DNA of 64,000 bases, from assembly GCF_022605725.1 (NCBI RefSeq), contig NC_065567.1, positions 33,025,127 to 33,089,126 of the forward strand. Direction: 5' to 3'. The stretch is from Anthonomus grandis grandis. Taxonomy: Eukaryota > Arthropoda > Insecta > Coleoptera > Curculionidae. Below the pieces are notes generated by a model that did no database searches, was not told the origin of the DNA, and saw only the letters and a list, made by a program, of their open reading frames with translations. Both the position numbers and the translations under genes were made by a program. Positions 22,371 to 34,770 of this stretch are shown piece after piece; position 1 is the first letter of the stretch, and each line of letters starts with the position of its first letter.

Positions 22371-22560
22371 CGATATAGGGCGGACGGAGGAGTGAACGGT
22401 TCAACGAGCACGTTGGCGTTATTCATGTGCGCTTCAAACTACCGCGCATCTGCTTATTATGCCTCCATGTTTGGTTCCTTATAAAATTTAATGCTACATA
22501 TTCCCAAAGATGGAGGCAATGCGCAGAATTCCATTTTGTATCAACGGTCATTGTAGATTG
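22371..22560 (-). repeat. Inverted single copy of the 1-3420 repeat family
   Basis: On the minus strand this stretch holds all three modules seen in the left-end array. Module 3 is at 22559-22514 (CAATGACCGTTGATACAAAA), module 1 at 22461-22439 (AGCAGATGCGCGGTAG) and module 2 at 22400-22379 (CCGTTCACTCCTCCGTCCGC). The copy is about 19 kb from the array and in opposite orientation, showing that the family is dispersed. Confidence 0.8.
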
Positions 22561-24430
22561 TGAATGTTGTTTTTATGCGATGTGAGGCCAAAAACCTGTA
22601 ATGTGGATTTAATATGTTAATGAAATATTTGTAGTTTAAGAATAAATGAGATGGACTGAATGGACAACACCACGGGGGTAAGATAGATATTCTTAAAAGA
22701 CGTGCAAGGGCACAATGCTCTATTTGCAAGTGAGTTTACCACGAATGGGGTGAACGTAGACATCTCTTTCTTCCGCTTATTACAACAATCGAAAACAGTG
22801 GGGTTTTATTAATTAGTAATATTGGGATGATTTTTGAAAAACTGCAAGTGGTACAGGTACAATATGTATTTTTGACTTGTATAATAAAATAAAGATTAGG
22901 CCTAAATATTTTAATTCAAAACAGGTTTATTACTTTTTTCAAAAAAATAGCATGAGTATACACCGCGGCAAATTCCTTTCTTGAGTGCGGAAATCACGAG
23001 AGAACGACAATACTTCATTTCCCTGCATGATGAATGATTTTTCAAATTTCAAAACTCTTTCACTACATTTTAGGTTTGAAGCATGATATCCTACAAATTT
23101 ATTTAACTTTTCCCTTCCATTAAACTTTAGACCCAGAGAAATAAAGTGATAAGTGAGGTAAACATTTTTAAACCCAACTGTGGTTTAAATATCGCTAAAA
23201 TCTCAACAGTTCTTTTACTACGATTTAAAAAAGTTCGTAAAACCCGAAGATTTTTTGACGCTAAAGCACTAAATAGCAACTTTTGAAACACCCGAAGTGC
23301 ATTTTCTCATGGTTCCCACGAAGGAACCAGAAGACATGACTTACACCTTTGCTTTGGTAAATCAACTTGCAATTAAATATTCAGTACGATTATTTAGTAA
23401 TAAAACGCATAAATTGGCCTGCATTGCGCTATTAAAGAATTTACGAGAATCATTAAGATAGATACGGTATCAAAATGAATACATTTAAAACACTCCAAAT
23501 TTGTTCCTGGATGTCGTGGTCTGTAAACGAATCAGTTTATTCAACTCGGCAGCAATTAAAAAGCTGTTAGAATAACAAATTTAAAAGGCTTCTTAAAATG
23601 TAATGTTTGTATTAAAGGAGCCATTACTTGTTGAAGTACTTCCAATCTGTTTAGCATGCAGCCCATATACTTATTTTTCAAAAAGCCGATACTCGTAATT
23701 CGACTTTATCTATTCGTTCGCTTACAGCAAGGACTTATTTTCCATTCGTCACTTTATCACTTAAAGGGAAATGTATAATGATAGCCATTATGTATGCGCA
23801 TCTATTCTAAAACTGATACAGTGTCTGCTAGGTTAGCGAATTTTGAAATATAGCGCAAACAGAAAATATTCATTTTGAAATTAGCATAACCATTGGCTTT
23901 CAAGTTTTAATGTATTTTTATGTTTACCTTTATGTTCCGGTGTCACCAGTGTGGACTATTCGTGTTATTGCATAAATCATGGCGCATTTGTACTTGGCAT
24001 CCGACACTGACACTCATTCATCCGATTACGCAGACATACGACCCATATGGGAATATAAATTTTTTCTTCTGCATGTTTCTACAACAGGAACTTACTATGT
24101 AAATAAACGTTTCGCTCCATTAGGATGCTTATATTGAGATTACAGAAAATAGACAGATGTAATGCATTCATGGTAATTTAAATAGCAACCGTTAACTAGT
24201 TGCATCTCGGACGTTTCTAAAACATATTTATCTGTAATTTATGCTGGAAATCGTTAAATTTTACTTGCCAAGTGACATTGTTAAATAATTATTTCTCTAG
24301 GTATCTGGGTTATGTTAAAATGCAAAAAATTAGAGGTATGCCGTTTTAAAAACCTTTCACGCTCTAAAAATTGAGTCTCTTATTTACGTTTTTAATTTAA
24401 TAAGAATTTTGATAATTGTTGTTATTGACC
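22561..24430. other. Gene-free AT-rich stretch
   Basis: Only short open frames without recognisable domains. Nothing else supported. Confidence 0.5.
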
Positions 24431-24439
24431 TTCGTTGTT

Positions 24440-24900
24440 GACTGCATTTTCAATTATTCCCCACAATTCCTCTTTATTATTAATCATTCTGAAGCATACC
24501 ATAAAAAAAAATTCTATGAAGTAAAATCCGGTGATCGTGGTGGCCAGTTTACAGGAGCATAATTTCCTCTTGCGATATATCTAGTTGGATACTGCTGATG
24601 CAAACAATTGCATAAATTTTAAGGTACATTTGGACAAACTACAACTCGTCCAAGTTGGAATGACGACTCTAATAATAAATCTGCCACCATGTTTTCTAAA
24701 TGAGGCAGACGGGATAGTAAAATGACAGATGGATAATAAAATTGCTCTATAATAAAATTAATCTATTCTTTTTGTGGTTTTCCTAATACAAGTGGATTTT
24801 TAGTTTTTCGATAATTTGAAAAACAAACTATTGGCTATTGTCTACTCTTTGAGATCACCGAAAATCATATTTTTAGATGGATTCTCCAGGAGCCTTTGCA
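24440..24900 (-). mobile_element. Remnant of a DD(E/D) transposase
   Basis: The minus strand around 24560-24490 reads APVNWPPRSPDFTS, a stop, then NFFLWYASE. This matches the WPPRSPDLTPLDFFLWG signature of mariner-like transposases. Upstream pieces (LIIKRNCGE side and LPHLENMVADLLLESSFQ) are eroded. No ends were identified. Confidence 0.65.
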
Positions 24901-25024
24901 TCAACAAAATCTCACTGTTTCCTATGTTTTATGGCAGAGTGATATTAGACCTTATTTTTTTGAAAATTGTGTTCCAGTAGCTTAATAATAACGGATTTTT
25001 TGTGTTCACTTAGAAGAAATTGAT

Positions 25025-25270
25025 TTAAATAGCAATAACACTACTATTGAACAGATGCGTGCTTGGTAAATTCAAGATAATGAAATGATGCTTGAAACCG
25101 TATGCGCAGACGTATGTAACAAATGATACAGATTCAAAAATTATTTTTAATGGTTTACTAGAGTTTCTTACATCTACAGGTGAATAATTAAAAATAGTGG
25201 ACGCTTTTGATACTAGATTATGCAGAGCGACATTTGTTCTAACATGGTTTAAGTAAATATTGTTATACAT
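25025..25270 (-). mobile_element. LINE endonuclease-region fragment
   Basis: An 81-codon minus-strand frame. Its C-terminal part YGFKHHFIILNLPSTHLFN parallels the translation of 30320-30240 (YGFKHHFITLEAN), which lies at the 5' side of the LINE at 28250-30330. The two nucleotide segments (25040-25095 and 30250-30310) are visibly related, so this is a fragment of the same family. Confidence 0.5.
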
Positions 25271-25579
25271 TGTCGAGTATTCATTTCATGCGCAGTATTA
25301 GCAAAGACGAACGTGATGTTACTCTTAAGCTAAACAATTTTAAAAAACAACTTACTTTGTTCAATCTTTAAAATTCTACGTAATAGTTGAAGGACTGACT
25401 GTTTATACCAAGATTGTATTAGTTCTATAATGCAAATTAATTAGGACACGATTTTGGAGAGTTTGAATTTGGCTAAAATTAGTTGTATGTACATGCTACA
25501 CCCCACACAGGAATTAAATACCTCATAATTGATAAAAAATTTAAATTATAAATTTCCATTTTAGCTTTATAACCAACAA

Positions 25580-26160
25580 AATCCCTACTTCTAACTATAC
25601 TTCCTCTAATAGATCACTCCTGTAATGTGATGCGTCCATTTTAAATATTCATCTAAAATAAGACCCAAATACTTGATTGTTTTTACTTTTTTCAGTTTAA
25701 GAGAAGCCATATAAATATAGTAGTATTATAGTGGTTCATTAGTATTATTACTCTATTATTATATATTTACTCTATTCTCTTATAATTAGACTCAACCAAT
25801 TAGACCAATATTAGACTCAAAACCAATAATGAGTATAACAAGGATCCCTTCGCAGCCTCACTATTGTTACTTAGAATTGAATATAATGCTTTCGGTTTGT
25901 CAAGTACGATCTTATTAATCTATGAATAGTTCCTCCGAACCCTGTTTCCTAATTTACCCATAAGCAATAAGTCGTAACGTACGAAATCAAAGGCTTTACG
26001 CAGATCAATGAAAATAGTAACAGTCATAATTCCCAAATCAAGGGTTGTTTGCAATTAGATTAATTAAGTCAATGTGCTTAATGTGCTACTATTTTTTTCG
26101 ACATCCATATTGATAAGGATCGAATTTGACATATTGCTCCATAACAGGTATCATTCTAGT
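25580..26160 (-). mobile_element. LINE reverse transcriptase fragment
   Basis: Minus strand: TVTIFIDLRKAFDFVRY (about 26020-25970, RT motif A with the first catalytic Asp) and, further downstream, KKVKTIKYLGLILDEYLKW (about 25695-25640), the post-RT block 'YLGL-LD'. The palm motifs between them are lost or scrambled. Degenerate; clade not determined. Confidence 0.7.
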
Positions 26161-26264
26161 TTTAATTCTATTTTTATAATAAGTTAAGTGTTCTATTTAA
26201 TTTTCTCACTAAGAAAAAAACTTGCGCAGCCTGAATTATATGAATAAATTGGATATGGATCATC

Positions 26265-26776
26265 AATTATTGCAACAGTTCTGTAGAATTTATAGATAAC
26301 TTCTAAAATCAACCAAACCTGGGTACTAGTGGTCGAAATTTTAAGGCAAACAAAAAGAAATCTGGACCCTAATTAATGGTTTTCGCAATACCACCCAAAT
26401 GGTGATCCTGAGTGCCTTAACAAATTCCATTGTAATGTAGCTCTGGGTAGTCTATCAGCTTGTGTCTGAAGATCTTAGTAATTACCGCCCAATCTCTCTT
26501 ACCTATCCTATCTAAGGTTATCAAAAAACTTGTTAAAAGGAGGCTTTGAAACTACACATGTTCAATATAATCACAACATTGGCTTTTAGGCATCGAAGGG
26601 TACTCACGATGTATACTACTATACTACTGATACTACTATATACGACTTTTTGGAGAACGTTTGTGTGAACCCAGGCTACATATCAGCAACGATTTTCTGT
26701 GATCTATCTAAAGCGTTTGATTCTGTGGATCACGAAGTACTCCTTGTATCTTGTTTTTGGTAGAAGATAAATTATA
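26265..26776 (+). mobile_element. LINE reverse transcriptase fragment, 3' side cut by mariner
   Basis: The + strand reads SNYRPISLT (about 26470-26497), then, after frame changes, DFLENVCVNPGYISATIFCD and LSKAFDSVDHEVLL (26640-26745): RT motifs up to the first catalytic Asp. It is a second copy of the sequence on the minus strand at about 29080-29590; both contain the shared stretch ATACGACTTTTTGGAGAACG. The mariner at 26779 begins directly after. Confidence 0.75.
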
Positions 26777-26778
26777 TA

Positions 26779-28005
26779 CGAGGTCTGGCTATTAAATAAC
26801 GAGACTGCGTGCCTAGAGAGCTCCCTAGACGGGTGGAGAAAAAAACGAGTAGTGCGTTGGGTATCTAGATATCTTGTCTATGCACGTACCAAAACACGTC
26901 TTCGTCACTATTATAGTATTCGTGCAGTAGTGGTTTGAAACGAACGTGTTTTTTTCTCGTGCCGAAAACTATGTGTGACGAAAAACAAGAGCAACGCATC
27001 AATCTTACATTTCTCGTTAAATTGAAAAAACTCCGATTAAGTGCTATAAATTATTGCAAGAGGCCTATGGGGAAAATTCTCTCTCTCGTGCGCGTGTTTT
27101 TGAGTGGTGTAAGCGCTTTAGTGAGGGCCGAGAGAGCAATGAAGATGACCAGCGCTCAGGTCGCCCTGTCACCGTTTCAACTCCGGAAACAGTGACCAAA
27201 ATCAACCAAATTGTGCGTCGTTACACATGACAAAAGTCTGTGCAAAGTTGGTGCCAAAAACCTGACTCCTGACCAAAAGCTCTTGCGTCAACAGGTCTGC
27301 TCAGATTTCCTTGAAAGGTTAGAAAAAGATCCCGGACTGATGAAAAACATTATTACTTGCGACGAAACGTGGATTTTTCAATACGATGTTGAAACCAAGC
27401 GACAATCGATGCATTGGAAGACGCCTGAATCGCCCAGAATAAAAAAAGCAAGGATATCCAAATCAAAGTTTAAGGCAATGTTGATCGTTTTTTTCGACAT
27501 TAACATTTGGTATCGTGATGACTGAATGGGTTCCAGAGGGTCAGACTGTCAACCAGACTTACTATTTGTCAGTTTTGGCAACACTGCGAGAACGAGTTCG
27601 TAAGAAACGGCCCGAGTTGTGGAAAAACAACTCGTGGATTTTGCACCAGGACAACGCACCTGCCCATAACGCGCTATCTGTGAAGCAGTATTTGGCCGGT
27701 AAGCGCACTCCAGTGCCCGAACACGTCAGATTTGGCCCCGTGCGACTATTTTTTATTTCCGAAGATAAAATCTGCTTTGAAAGGGGCCCAATTTGAGTCG
27801 ATGGAAGCGGTAAAGCAAAAAACGGCAGAGCTCCTAAAGGCCCAAAGAAGTTTTCCAGCACTGCTTCGATCAATGGAAAAAACGTATAGAAAGATGTGTG
27901 GCGAGGGGAGGGGAGTATATTGAAGGGGAGCATTCGAATGTATAATAATTTTTATAATAAAACCCTTTTTCGTAACCAATCTCGTTATTTAATAGCCAGA
28001 CCTGG
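26779..28005 (+). mobile_element. mariner transposon, inactive
   Basis: 1227 bp with 28-bp terminal inverted repeats (core GGTCTGGCTATTAAATAACG) and TA at both flanks (26777-26778, 28006-28007). It encodes a DD34D-type transposase broken by frameshifts and an internal deletion. The ends match each other at all but a few positions, so it is younger than the other mariner-like copies in the window. Confidence 0.95.
26968..27920 (+). pseudogene. mariner transposase, frameshifted with internal deletion
   Basis: It starts MCDEKQEQRINLTFLVKL. After a frameshift near 27030 it continues as KCYKLLQEAYGENSLSRARV, FEWCKRFSEGRE and DDQRSGRP, the paired helix-turn-helix region. Around 27225 about 40 codons are missing. 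The catalytic domain follows: CDETWIFQYDVETKRQS (first Asp, about 27362), HQDNAPAHNALSVKQYL (second Asp, about 27651, in another frame) and LAPCDYFLFPKIKSALKG (third Asp, about 27747, in a third frame). All three catalytic Asp codons survive, but the product cannot be made. Confidence 0.92.
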
Positions 28006-28029
28006 TATATAAAGAAGCAGATAAATTCA

Positions 28030-28240
28030 TATGATTTATCTGCAAAATAAAATATTAACTTTAGAGGTCATGTCTCGCAGTTTGACGCAAAGAGATTTTA
28101 AATGCGGATATATCATGAACCAAGGCATTTCCAAAAGTTTCACATAGAGAAGCTGTGATTTAACTCCCCTTATGTTAATTTGTTGGTCAATGTAGACAAA
28201 CCGCTGATATTAGAGGTCCAACCAAGTGACAAATACTAAC
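28030..28240. repeat. Direct repeat copy 1 flanking a LINE
   Basis: Similar in sequence and order to 30335-30565. Shared landmarks include CTTTAGAGGTCATGTAGATC-like, ATGAACCAA, AAGAAGCTGTGATTTAA, TTGGTCAATGT and ATTAGAGGTCCAACCAAGTG. The function is unknown. Confidence 0.8.
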
Positions 28241-28249
28241 CCTTACCCA

Positions 28250-30330
28250 ATAGTAAAATCTTAGGTATGCACGTGCCGAAAGGTCTTTAAGAATTTAGGG
28301 TTTTCATATTTGTTGATAAATGGTTTAATACTTACCTGCTTTCAAATACAAGTGACTTTAACCAGGGCAGACCTTTGAAGCGGTAGCTGCAGAAGGTGAT
28401 TCTGCGGTCAAAATAAGGATAGAAGCTTCTAATATGAATAAAGATGTAAGCGTTAAGATTTTTAGGTCAATAAAGTGTGGTCTACAAGACTCTCTTTGAT
28501 TTATTCCAGTAATAAAACGAACGGCTTTCTTTTGTATTATAAAAACCATAATCACAAGTCCCTTATTGGCAACACCCCAGAATATTATTCCATACCTGAA
28601 GTGCGACTCAAATAATGAGAAATAGACTATCTGTGGCAGCTGATGTCGCAATTCCTCCCTTATAGCAGAACATCCTGATGAAAGCTTTCTACTAAGATTA
28701 GTATATGGTCTTCAAAGCGTAACTGTCCAGAAACTTAGGCACTTCAACCTTTTGCAAAGTGTACTTGCTACGTCACACCTAAATTCAACAATATGTTTTT
28801 TGTTTTGATTTAAACAAAGACCCTTCATTAATAATGTTCATGTCGTTCTTCATGGCTTGCTGTAATTCCTCCACAGGCCTTATCTCGCCATAATATCTAT
28901 GTATCATCCGCAACAAGATCATTTTATTCTGTAAGTGAGACTTCGCAAGTAATTGAGATAGATGATTTTTCCCAAAATGCACAACAGACTGACCCGAATT
29001 GCTAAGATCCGACTTAAACCAGGCATGAGCCACTCCTTGAAAGTAATACCTTAGAGCTTAGACAGCAGTTCTCCGTGATCCACAGAATCAAAAGATTTAG
29101 GTAGATCACAGAAAACCGCTGCCGATTGTAGCCTTGTTTCATATTAAGGTAAACGTTCTCCAAAAAGTCGTATATAGCCTCGTAGTACCCTTAGATGCTA
29201 AAAACGATTCGTAAAAGTATTTCAGCAGAAACGTCATCTACCCAACTCGATTTTTTATTCTTTATGCCAAAGCGTGTTTCACAGAAAGCAAAATTAATAG
29301 TAAAGTTAAAAGTCTGAAGAGGCTCCGTTCTAGAGAAGTCCTTAGTTAGACCACTTGGTATATTACAATAGAATTTGTTAAGGCACTCAAGATCACCATC
29401 TGGGTTACCTTTAACTGAGATATTGCGAAAATCATTAATTACGGTCTAGGTTTCTTTTTGTTTATTTTTTACCTTAGAAATTCGACCACTGTATTAACTA
29501 GACTCGGTTGATTTTAGAAGTTGTCTATAAATTCTACGGTACCCATTGCAATAATTGATAAACCTCTGATCATTAATACAGTTCATCAAATAATTCAGGC
29601 CCTGTGAGCCAGAGTTTATGTGTATTTTTTTAAAAATTAACTGAATAGGAAAAGCCTTATTAAATAGAACACATAACTTAGTATAAAAACTGGCAACTGG
29701 ATCTGCATCACTATCTCAATTTAGCCAATTTTCACGAATGCTTAACAAATAAAATTTGTTAAAATTAGCCGTATTGAAGATTCTACCAGGACTACCACTA
29801 TTAGGATGCCTTGCCCATCCCGTTATTAACACTGAACAAGCAATCGTACTGTAATAATTGGTACAAATTATAGAAGAGTTAGATCTATTTGTAACCCATA
29901 AGATAAAAATTAATTTGCAAGCAAGGTGTTATTTAGAGAATTTTTATCAAAATAGGTAATGTTAAAGTCCCCTGCCAGAATAATTTTTGATGAAGATGAC
30001 ACAAAAGAGAGAAGTGAATTAAGGCGCTCGACAGTCTTTTATTGATATCGAGGGGAAACGATAAAGACAAATGATGTATAAATTTAATTGCTTGTAGAAA
30101 ATCACACTGAATATTCAAAACCCGTATCTTTCACTAAATTGTTAAATTTATTAACTCTTACAAGAAAATTCATTGAGGCTAGAAGACTTCCTCATAAGTA
30201 TTAGCAAGGACAATAGATTTTTTGTGGCCACACTTAATGGCAATAACAGTACCATTGACTAGATGCTTAGTTGGCCTCCAAAGTAATAAAATGATGCTTG
30301 AAACCGTAATGGTAGAGCACTGAATTATCT
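28250..30330 (-). mobile_element. Degenerate non-LTR retrotransposon (endonuclease + RT)
   Basis: Read on the minus strand from 30250. The endonuclease trace has ILAGDFNITYFDKNS (about 29990-29940). Then come sequences preceding the RT, GDLECLNKFYC (about 29395-29360), and the RT region with the motif A remnant FCDLPKSFDSVDHGELL (about 29130-29080). The 29033-28785 frame has AHAWFKSDLSNSGQSVVHFG, and the terminal block (28651-28358) has VYFSLFESHFRYGIIFWG, IQKKAVRFI and SCRPHFIDLKILTL. The RT catalytic box appears lost. Stops are frequent. It is the same LINE type as 26265-26776, 48300-48886 and 59380-60330. Confidence 0.75.
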
Positions 30331-30334
30331 GCAA

Positions 30335-30565
30335 AATTAAAAACTTACTTTAGAGGTCATGTAGATCACATATGATTCCCAACTTGACGCAGCGAGAAAC
30401 TACAGTTTTATCTCAACCCTTTAAACCCGGATATCTCATGAACCAATAAATTTAAAAAAGATTCACATAAAGAAGCTGTGATTTAATACCATTTGTTATA
30501 GTTATGTTAAGTTATTGGTCAATGTGGCCAAATCACAGATATTAGAGGTCCAACCAAGTGACGAA
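30335..30565. repeat. Direct repeat copy 2 flanking a LINE
   Basis: The partner of 28030-28240, same orientation, with small indels. Together they bracket the LINE at 28250-30330. Confidence 0.8.
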
Positions 30566-33500
30566 TACTGTAGTACCAAAGGTGCATTTAAAAAATTAAG
30601 GGGAAACCCTTTATATGAGACATTTTTTAACTGCATTGCTGCGCATTCGGTCTCTATTAGCTGCTGGACACAGAAATGCGCAGTAATTAAATTTGAAAAT
30701 TTGCGCAAAGCTTGCAGCGACTTTAAATGTAAGGGTATTGTATATATACATGTGTTACGTTAATCTATGGTATTTGAATCCTAGAATGTAGAACTGTGTT
30801 TCTGTAGTGGAGTCCTTAAATTTAAAAAAAATAACACACTAGAAAGAGAATTCTACATAACACAGAATCGCACCCCTGGGCGGCTTAGTTTTGATAAGGT
30901 GGCATGCGCAATAAATATATTGCCGAAATTTATTTATTCTTGTGGCACTTTCAGATGAAAGTTTTCCACACCTGTATTTGTTACTAACACCTTAAATATA
31001 ATCCCAAGATTGAAGACATTAAATGAGTCTAAACCAGTTTTTAGCGGATTCAGCGCGGCCATTTACCCTTAAAAGCTTTCTTTGCTATGAAACTTTTAGA
31101 TGCAATTTGTTGCTTTATTTTTTGAGTGAGTCTACCGGGAGTTTAATTTTTAAAACTAAAATCCGAGAAAGCTTTTGACCCTAGAATCTTGTTGAGGTCA
31201 TGTCTGTTCGCAATGATTATTTGGAGTAATGAATATTTAAAAATGACCAAACTCTTATTTACTGAATTCACGTTGACTTTTTTATTAAAATGGTTTAAAT
31301 TACTAACTTACCCTTGAGTTTAATATCGAATTTATACCTGCTGGAATGAAACAATTTTTACTTGAGTTTTTATTCGAATTTTCAGCTTCTATCAGAAGGA
31401 GGGATAAGTGAGTAAAGAGGCAACTCACTTATTACCAAAAAACAATTACATAAATACTATTATACTTACAATGTTAATTATTCATTGTTTTCTCGCTCAA
31501 CATTTTCAAATATCACGAATATGTTCAATAATTATTCAGCGGAAATTCGATTTTTTATTGCCACTATAAATTTTCCCTTGACCAGCTTGCTTACAGCGAA
31601 ATTAGTTGGATTAACGAGAGTATATATAAGAGAATGGCAGCAGCATGATGAATTTATTAATCTTTATTGCTTTATGCATCGAGAACCATAATTCTGGTCT
31701 ATTTTTAAATATTTGACACAACGAGTTTGGAAGCATAAACATTTCACTCATAAGAAGGAAAACGTCTTTAAAAACCGCTCCTCTAATAACTGACCCGGGG
31801 GAAAAAAACCTTGGGCTTTTAAAATTCCAGTCTGGCAGTGAGTGAAATATTATATTCAGTTCCATACATTAGTTCTCTTTCCTCCCAATGAATATTATTT
31901 ATAGAATGTTTTGCGTCAGATAGGACTTGTCACGAACACTTGGCATCAGTGTTTCTGATGTACCTAGTAAATGATTATTCTTTCTCATTTTTTTTTTCTG
32001 TCCTCAGCGGATTAGTGTCAGGCGTGGGTAATCACTCAATTACCAATACTTTATTTATATATATTAAGTAAGGGATATTTTTAAGATTTTTTTTCATTCA
32101 GTTCAGGCCTTTTATTCAATATGTTCTCTATAGCTGATTCTAGAGGAATTATTTTTTTGTTCAGTTATTATTGTAAAAAAAAGGGATCAAGATCGAACTG
32201 TCTATGAAATGAAAGAACGAAACCACAAAATAGCATCTTACCTTATAATGAAAGGAAACTTAATTGCTTTTCATTTTTTTAAAAAAATTAGAATTTGTAG
32301 AAGGAAATTAAGAAAACGTACTCATCCCAAAGGGATTTTATTGTGTTAAAATTTTTGTTAACAATACATCACCCTTACAAATAAGATATTGTCACAGTAT
32401 ACAGTCTATTTCTTCCTTTAGCATTGGGACCCTAATGAATATCAAAGGTTTTAATATGTCCAATAGTTAATAACAGTGTTGACTTTTTGGCGCCCAACAC
32501 GCGTGAAAATTATATTAGTTTTAGCTAAAAAAATATATTTTTTTGACATAAGAAAAAGGATAATCAAATAAAATATGGGTTCTTTTTTTACTGTTGACTT
32601 ATTAGGCGCCTAGGTATTTTTCTGCAACCTTACTTAAGTATATTGAGTATAACTTTTTCTCTTCTTTTTTTAAATTCCTATACATGTATGACATTCACCA
32701 ATTTCTTTGTCTGGTTAATTGGAATTTTTATTACTTTGTTCCATCACCCTTGGTTTCCTCAGTTCAATACTTTTGTATTTCATGTTTTAATATTCTGCTC
32801 GTGTAAATTAATTAATGCACATTTTATCAACAATTGCTCTTGAAACATTCATTTCGAATGAACACCATCCAATGCTTAAAGGAGAGCAGATTCCTTGGTC
32901 TCGGAAGACTACAATAACCACATTAGCATTATGGAATTATTTTCTTCGAGAACCTTTGTGTGATGTCTAGCATTCCCAACGTATACTTTAAGTGCTAAGG
33001 AAAAAATGCTGAACCAAAAATATTGGATAGAGTGCAATAAAATACTGATTGTCTATCAGTTCTTTCCAGATAAGCATCCCAAGCACTACTGTATTACATT
33101 GAATAAAGTTCCTAATACTTTATAGCCGTTTGATCGATTTTGAAAGAAAAACAAAAAAGAGGCCCTTCTATTATATCCCAATGGATAACAACAGCTTGGC
33201 ACCTGATGGCATGCAAATTGTTATTAGCTTTTATTTACCGAAACTGTGAAATTACCGAAGTCAAAAGCTTTATATAATATAATCACAAATCGACAAAGAG
33301 TATTTTTAGATTAGGCATCAAACATCACCTGAATGTTATTTTCGAGGTGACTGGCATGTGCTTTCCGTCGAAAAGAAAGTAATAAACATTGTTGATTTTT
33401 AACTGGATGCACAGATTCTTTTCCACAAAAAAAAGGAAATTCCGATTACTTTAACACAGGAATGTGTTCTTCTGCTTCTTAAAATATTAGATTTATCCAG

Positions 33501-33720
33501 ATTAATCCACCCTGATTCAGGCACTTACAGGTCATAGTTTCATTAATAACTAGACTAGACCATAAAATTTTATCATTCTTAGTTGGGATTTAACAGGCTT
33601 TCAAGCTTCATTAATTAAAAAAATATCTTGAACCTCACTGAGTATAGGAAGAGAGGTATGAAATATATATTTGCCATTTTAAATGTTTAATATTATATTA
33701 CTATAAATAATAAAATCAAT
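30566..33720. other. Gene-free AT-rich stretch
   Basis: Short open frames on both strands without recognisable domains; no transposon ends or RNA genes recognised. The region is rich in A/T runs. Confidence 0.5.
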
Positions 33721-33724
33721 ATTG

Positions 33725-34770
33725 ATAAATATGACTGGTGCTTTATAACTGATTCAGACTAACATGTTGTTAAGAAGATCTTGGTATAATCAGCATAGAA
33801 TAAAATAGTTACGATATAATGAAGGAAATATGCATAGCATTATTAAAAATGGGCAAGATGGAAATCATTAGGGAACTTCCAGAGGGAAACAACATTATCC
33901 ATCCGGTTATTCCATCTACTGCTTTGTATCAAAAGGGTTTTCATATCCTGGAACTATATTTTTCACATAAAAAGTAGATTGAAGGGATTGGACCTACCAT
34001 TCAAAATCCCATGATGCAGGGCAACTATCTTATGTTCTGTAACATTTGGGTTAAGCTCAAATACAAATGAGTTAAACAATTTTTGTATTAATGACATCAA
34101 GTATATGTATAACTAGAATCTTTAACACTATAACCTAGAGCCACATAGTACTAGATAGATAAAGCCTATGATGATTCTTTAAGTTGACTACCTATACTAT
34201 GTATAGTATTTCTCTGATTAGAAATCTCTTCTATTTATTTAATATTTGACTGGAGCTTTAAAATTAATTCAGAAAGACATGGTGGTAAGCCGATTTTCAT
34301 ATATACCATTTATAAATTCATAAAAATGGATAAGATGCAAATCGGAAGGCCATCTTAAGGCACTTCCAGAAAGGGAAACTACAAAACTATAGGTGACTTT
34401 TGCATCAAAAGGGTTTTTAAATCCTATGTATCCTATTCCGCTGATTAAAAATCTCTTGTATTTACTTAAAATTTGACTGGATCTTTAAAATTAATTCAAA
34501 AAGCCATGTTGGTAAGCAGATTTTCGTATACACCATCAATAAAAATGGTCCATGGATCGAAGTCAGATGAGTACCTTAGGTAACCACTGAGGGATATTAT
34601 GGTAGCATCTGGTACTGTTTGTAGTAGTCATATACAAACATTTTTGGTATTAGTGACCTCAAGAATGTCTATTAACTTCTACCTGGAACCACATGGCACT
34701 AGGTTAGATGAAGCCTATAATGATGCTTTAATTATTTGCCTTTAGACTACCTGAACTACCTTTATAGTCT
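33725..34770. repeat. Degenerate tandem repeat, about three partial units
   Basis: Units start near 33725, 34230 and 34455. Shared blocks, in order: a TGACTGG-GCTTTA-AAATTAATTCAGA-type start; AACATG or GACATGGTGGTAAG; AAAATGG-CAAGATG-AAATC; CTTCCAGA-GGGAAAC; GCATCAAAAGGGTTTT. A later block GAGCCACATAGTACTAG-ATAAAGCC occurs at 34137-34170 and again, as GAACCACATGGCACTAGGTT, at 34685-34715. No coding potential. Confidence 0.7.

Noticed and set aside
22379..22560. Possible conserved exon because of GC-rich blocks
   Set aside because: The blocks match the modules of the left-end repeat in inverted order and no frame is open across them.
24085..24140. GGAGCGAAAC-like string on minus with a short stem, possible decayed hammerhead
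   Set aside because: The CTGATGA core is absent and stem I cannot be formed; too weak to call.
27335..27380. CTGATGA followed by GAAAC on +, a hammerhead-like pair
   Set aside because: It lies inside the mariner transposase coding sequence, has no stem between the two boxes and no closing stem I.
30502..30763. Overlapping open frames on both strands (68 and 82 codons)
   Set aside because: No domain or repeat relation beyond the flanking direct repeat; coding on both strands is unlikely.
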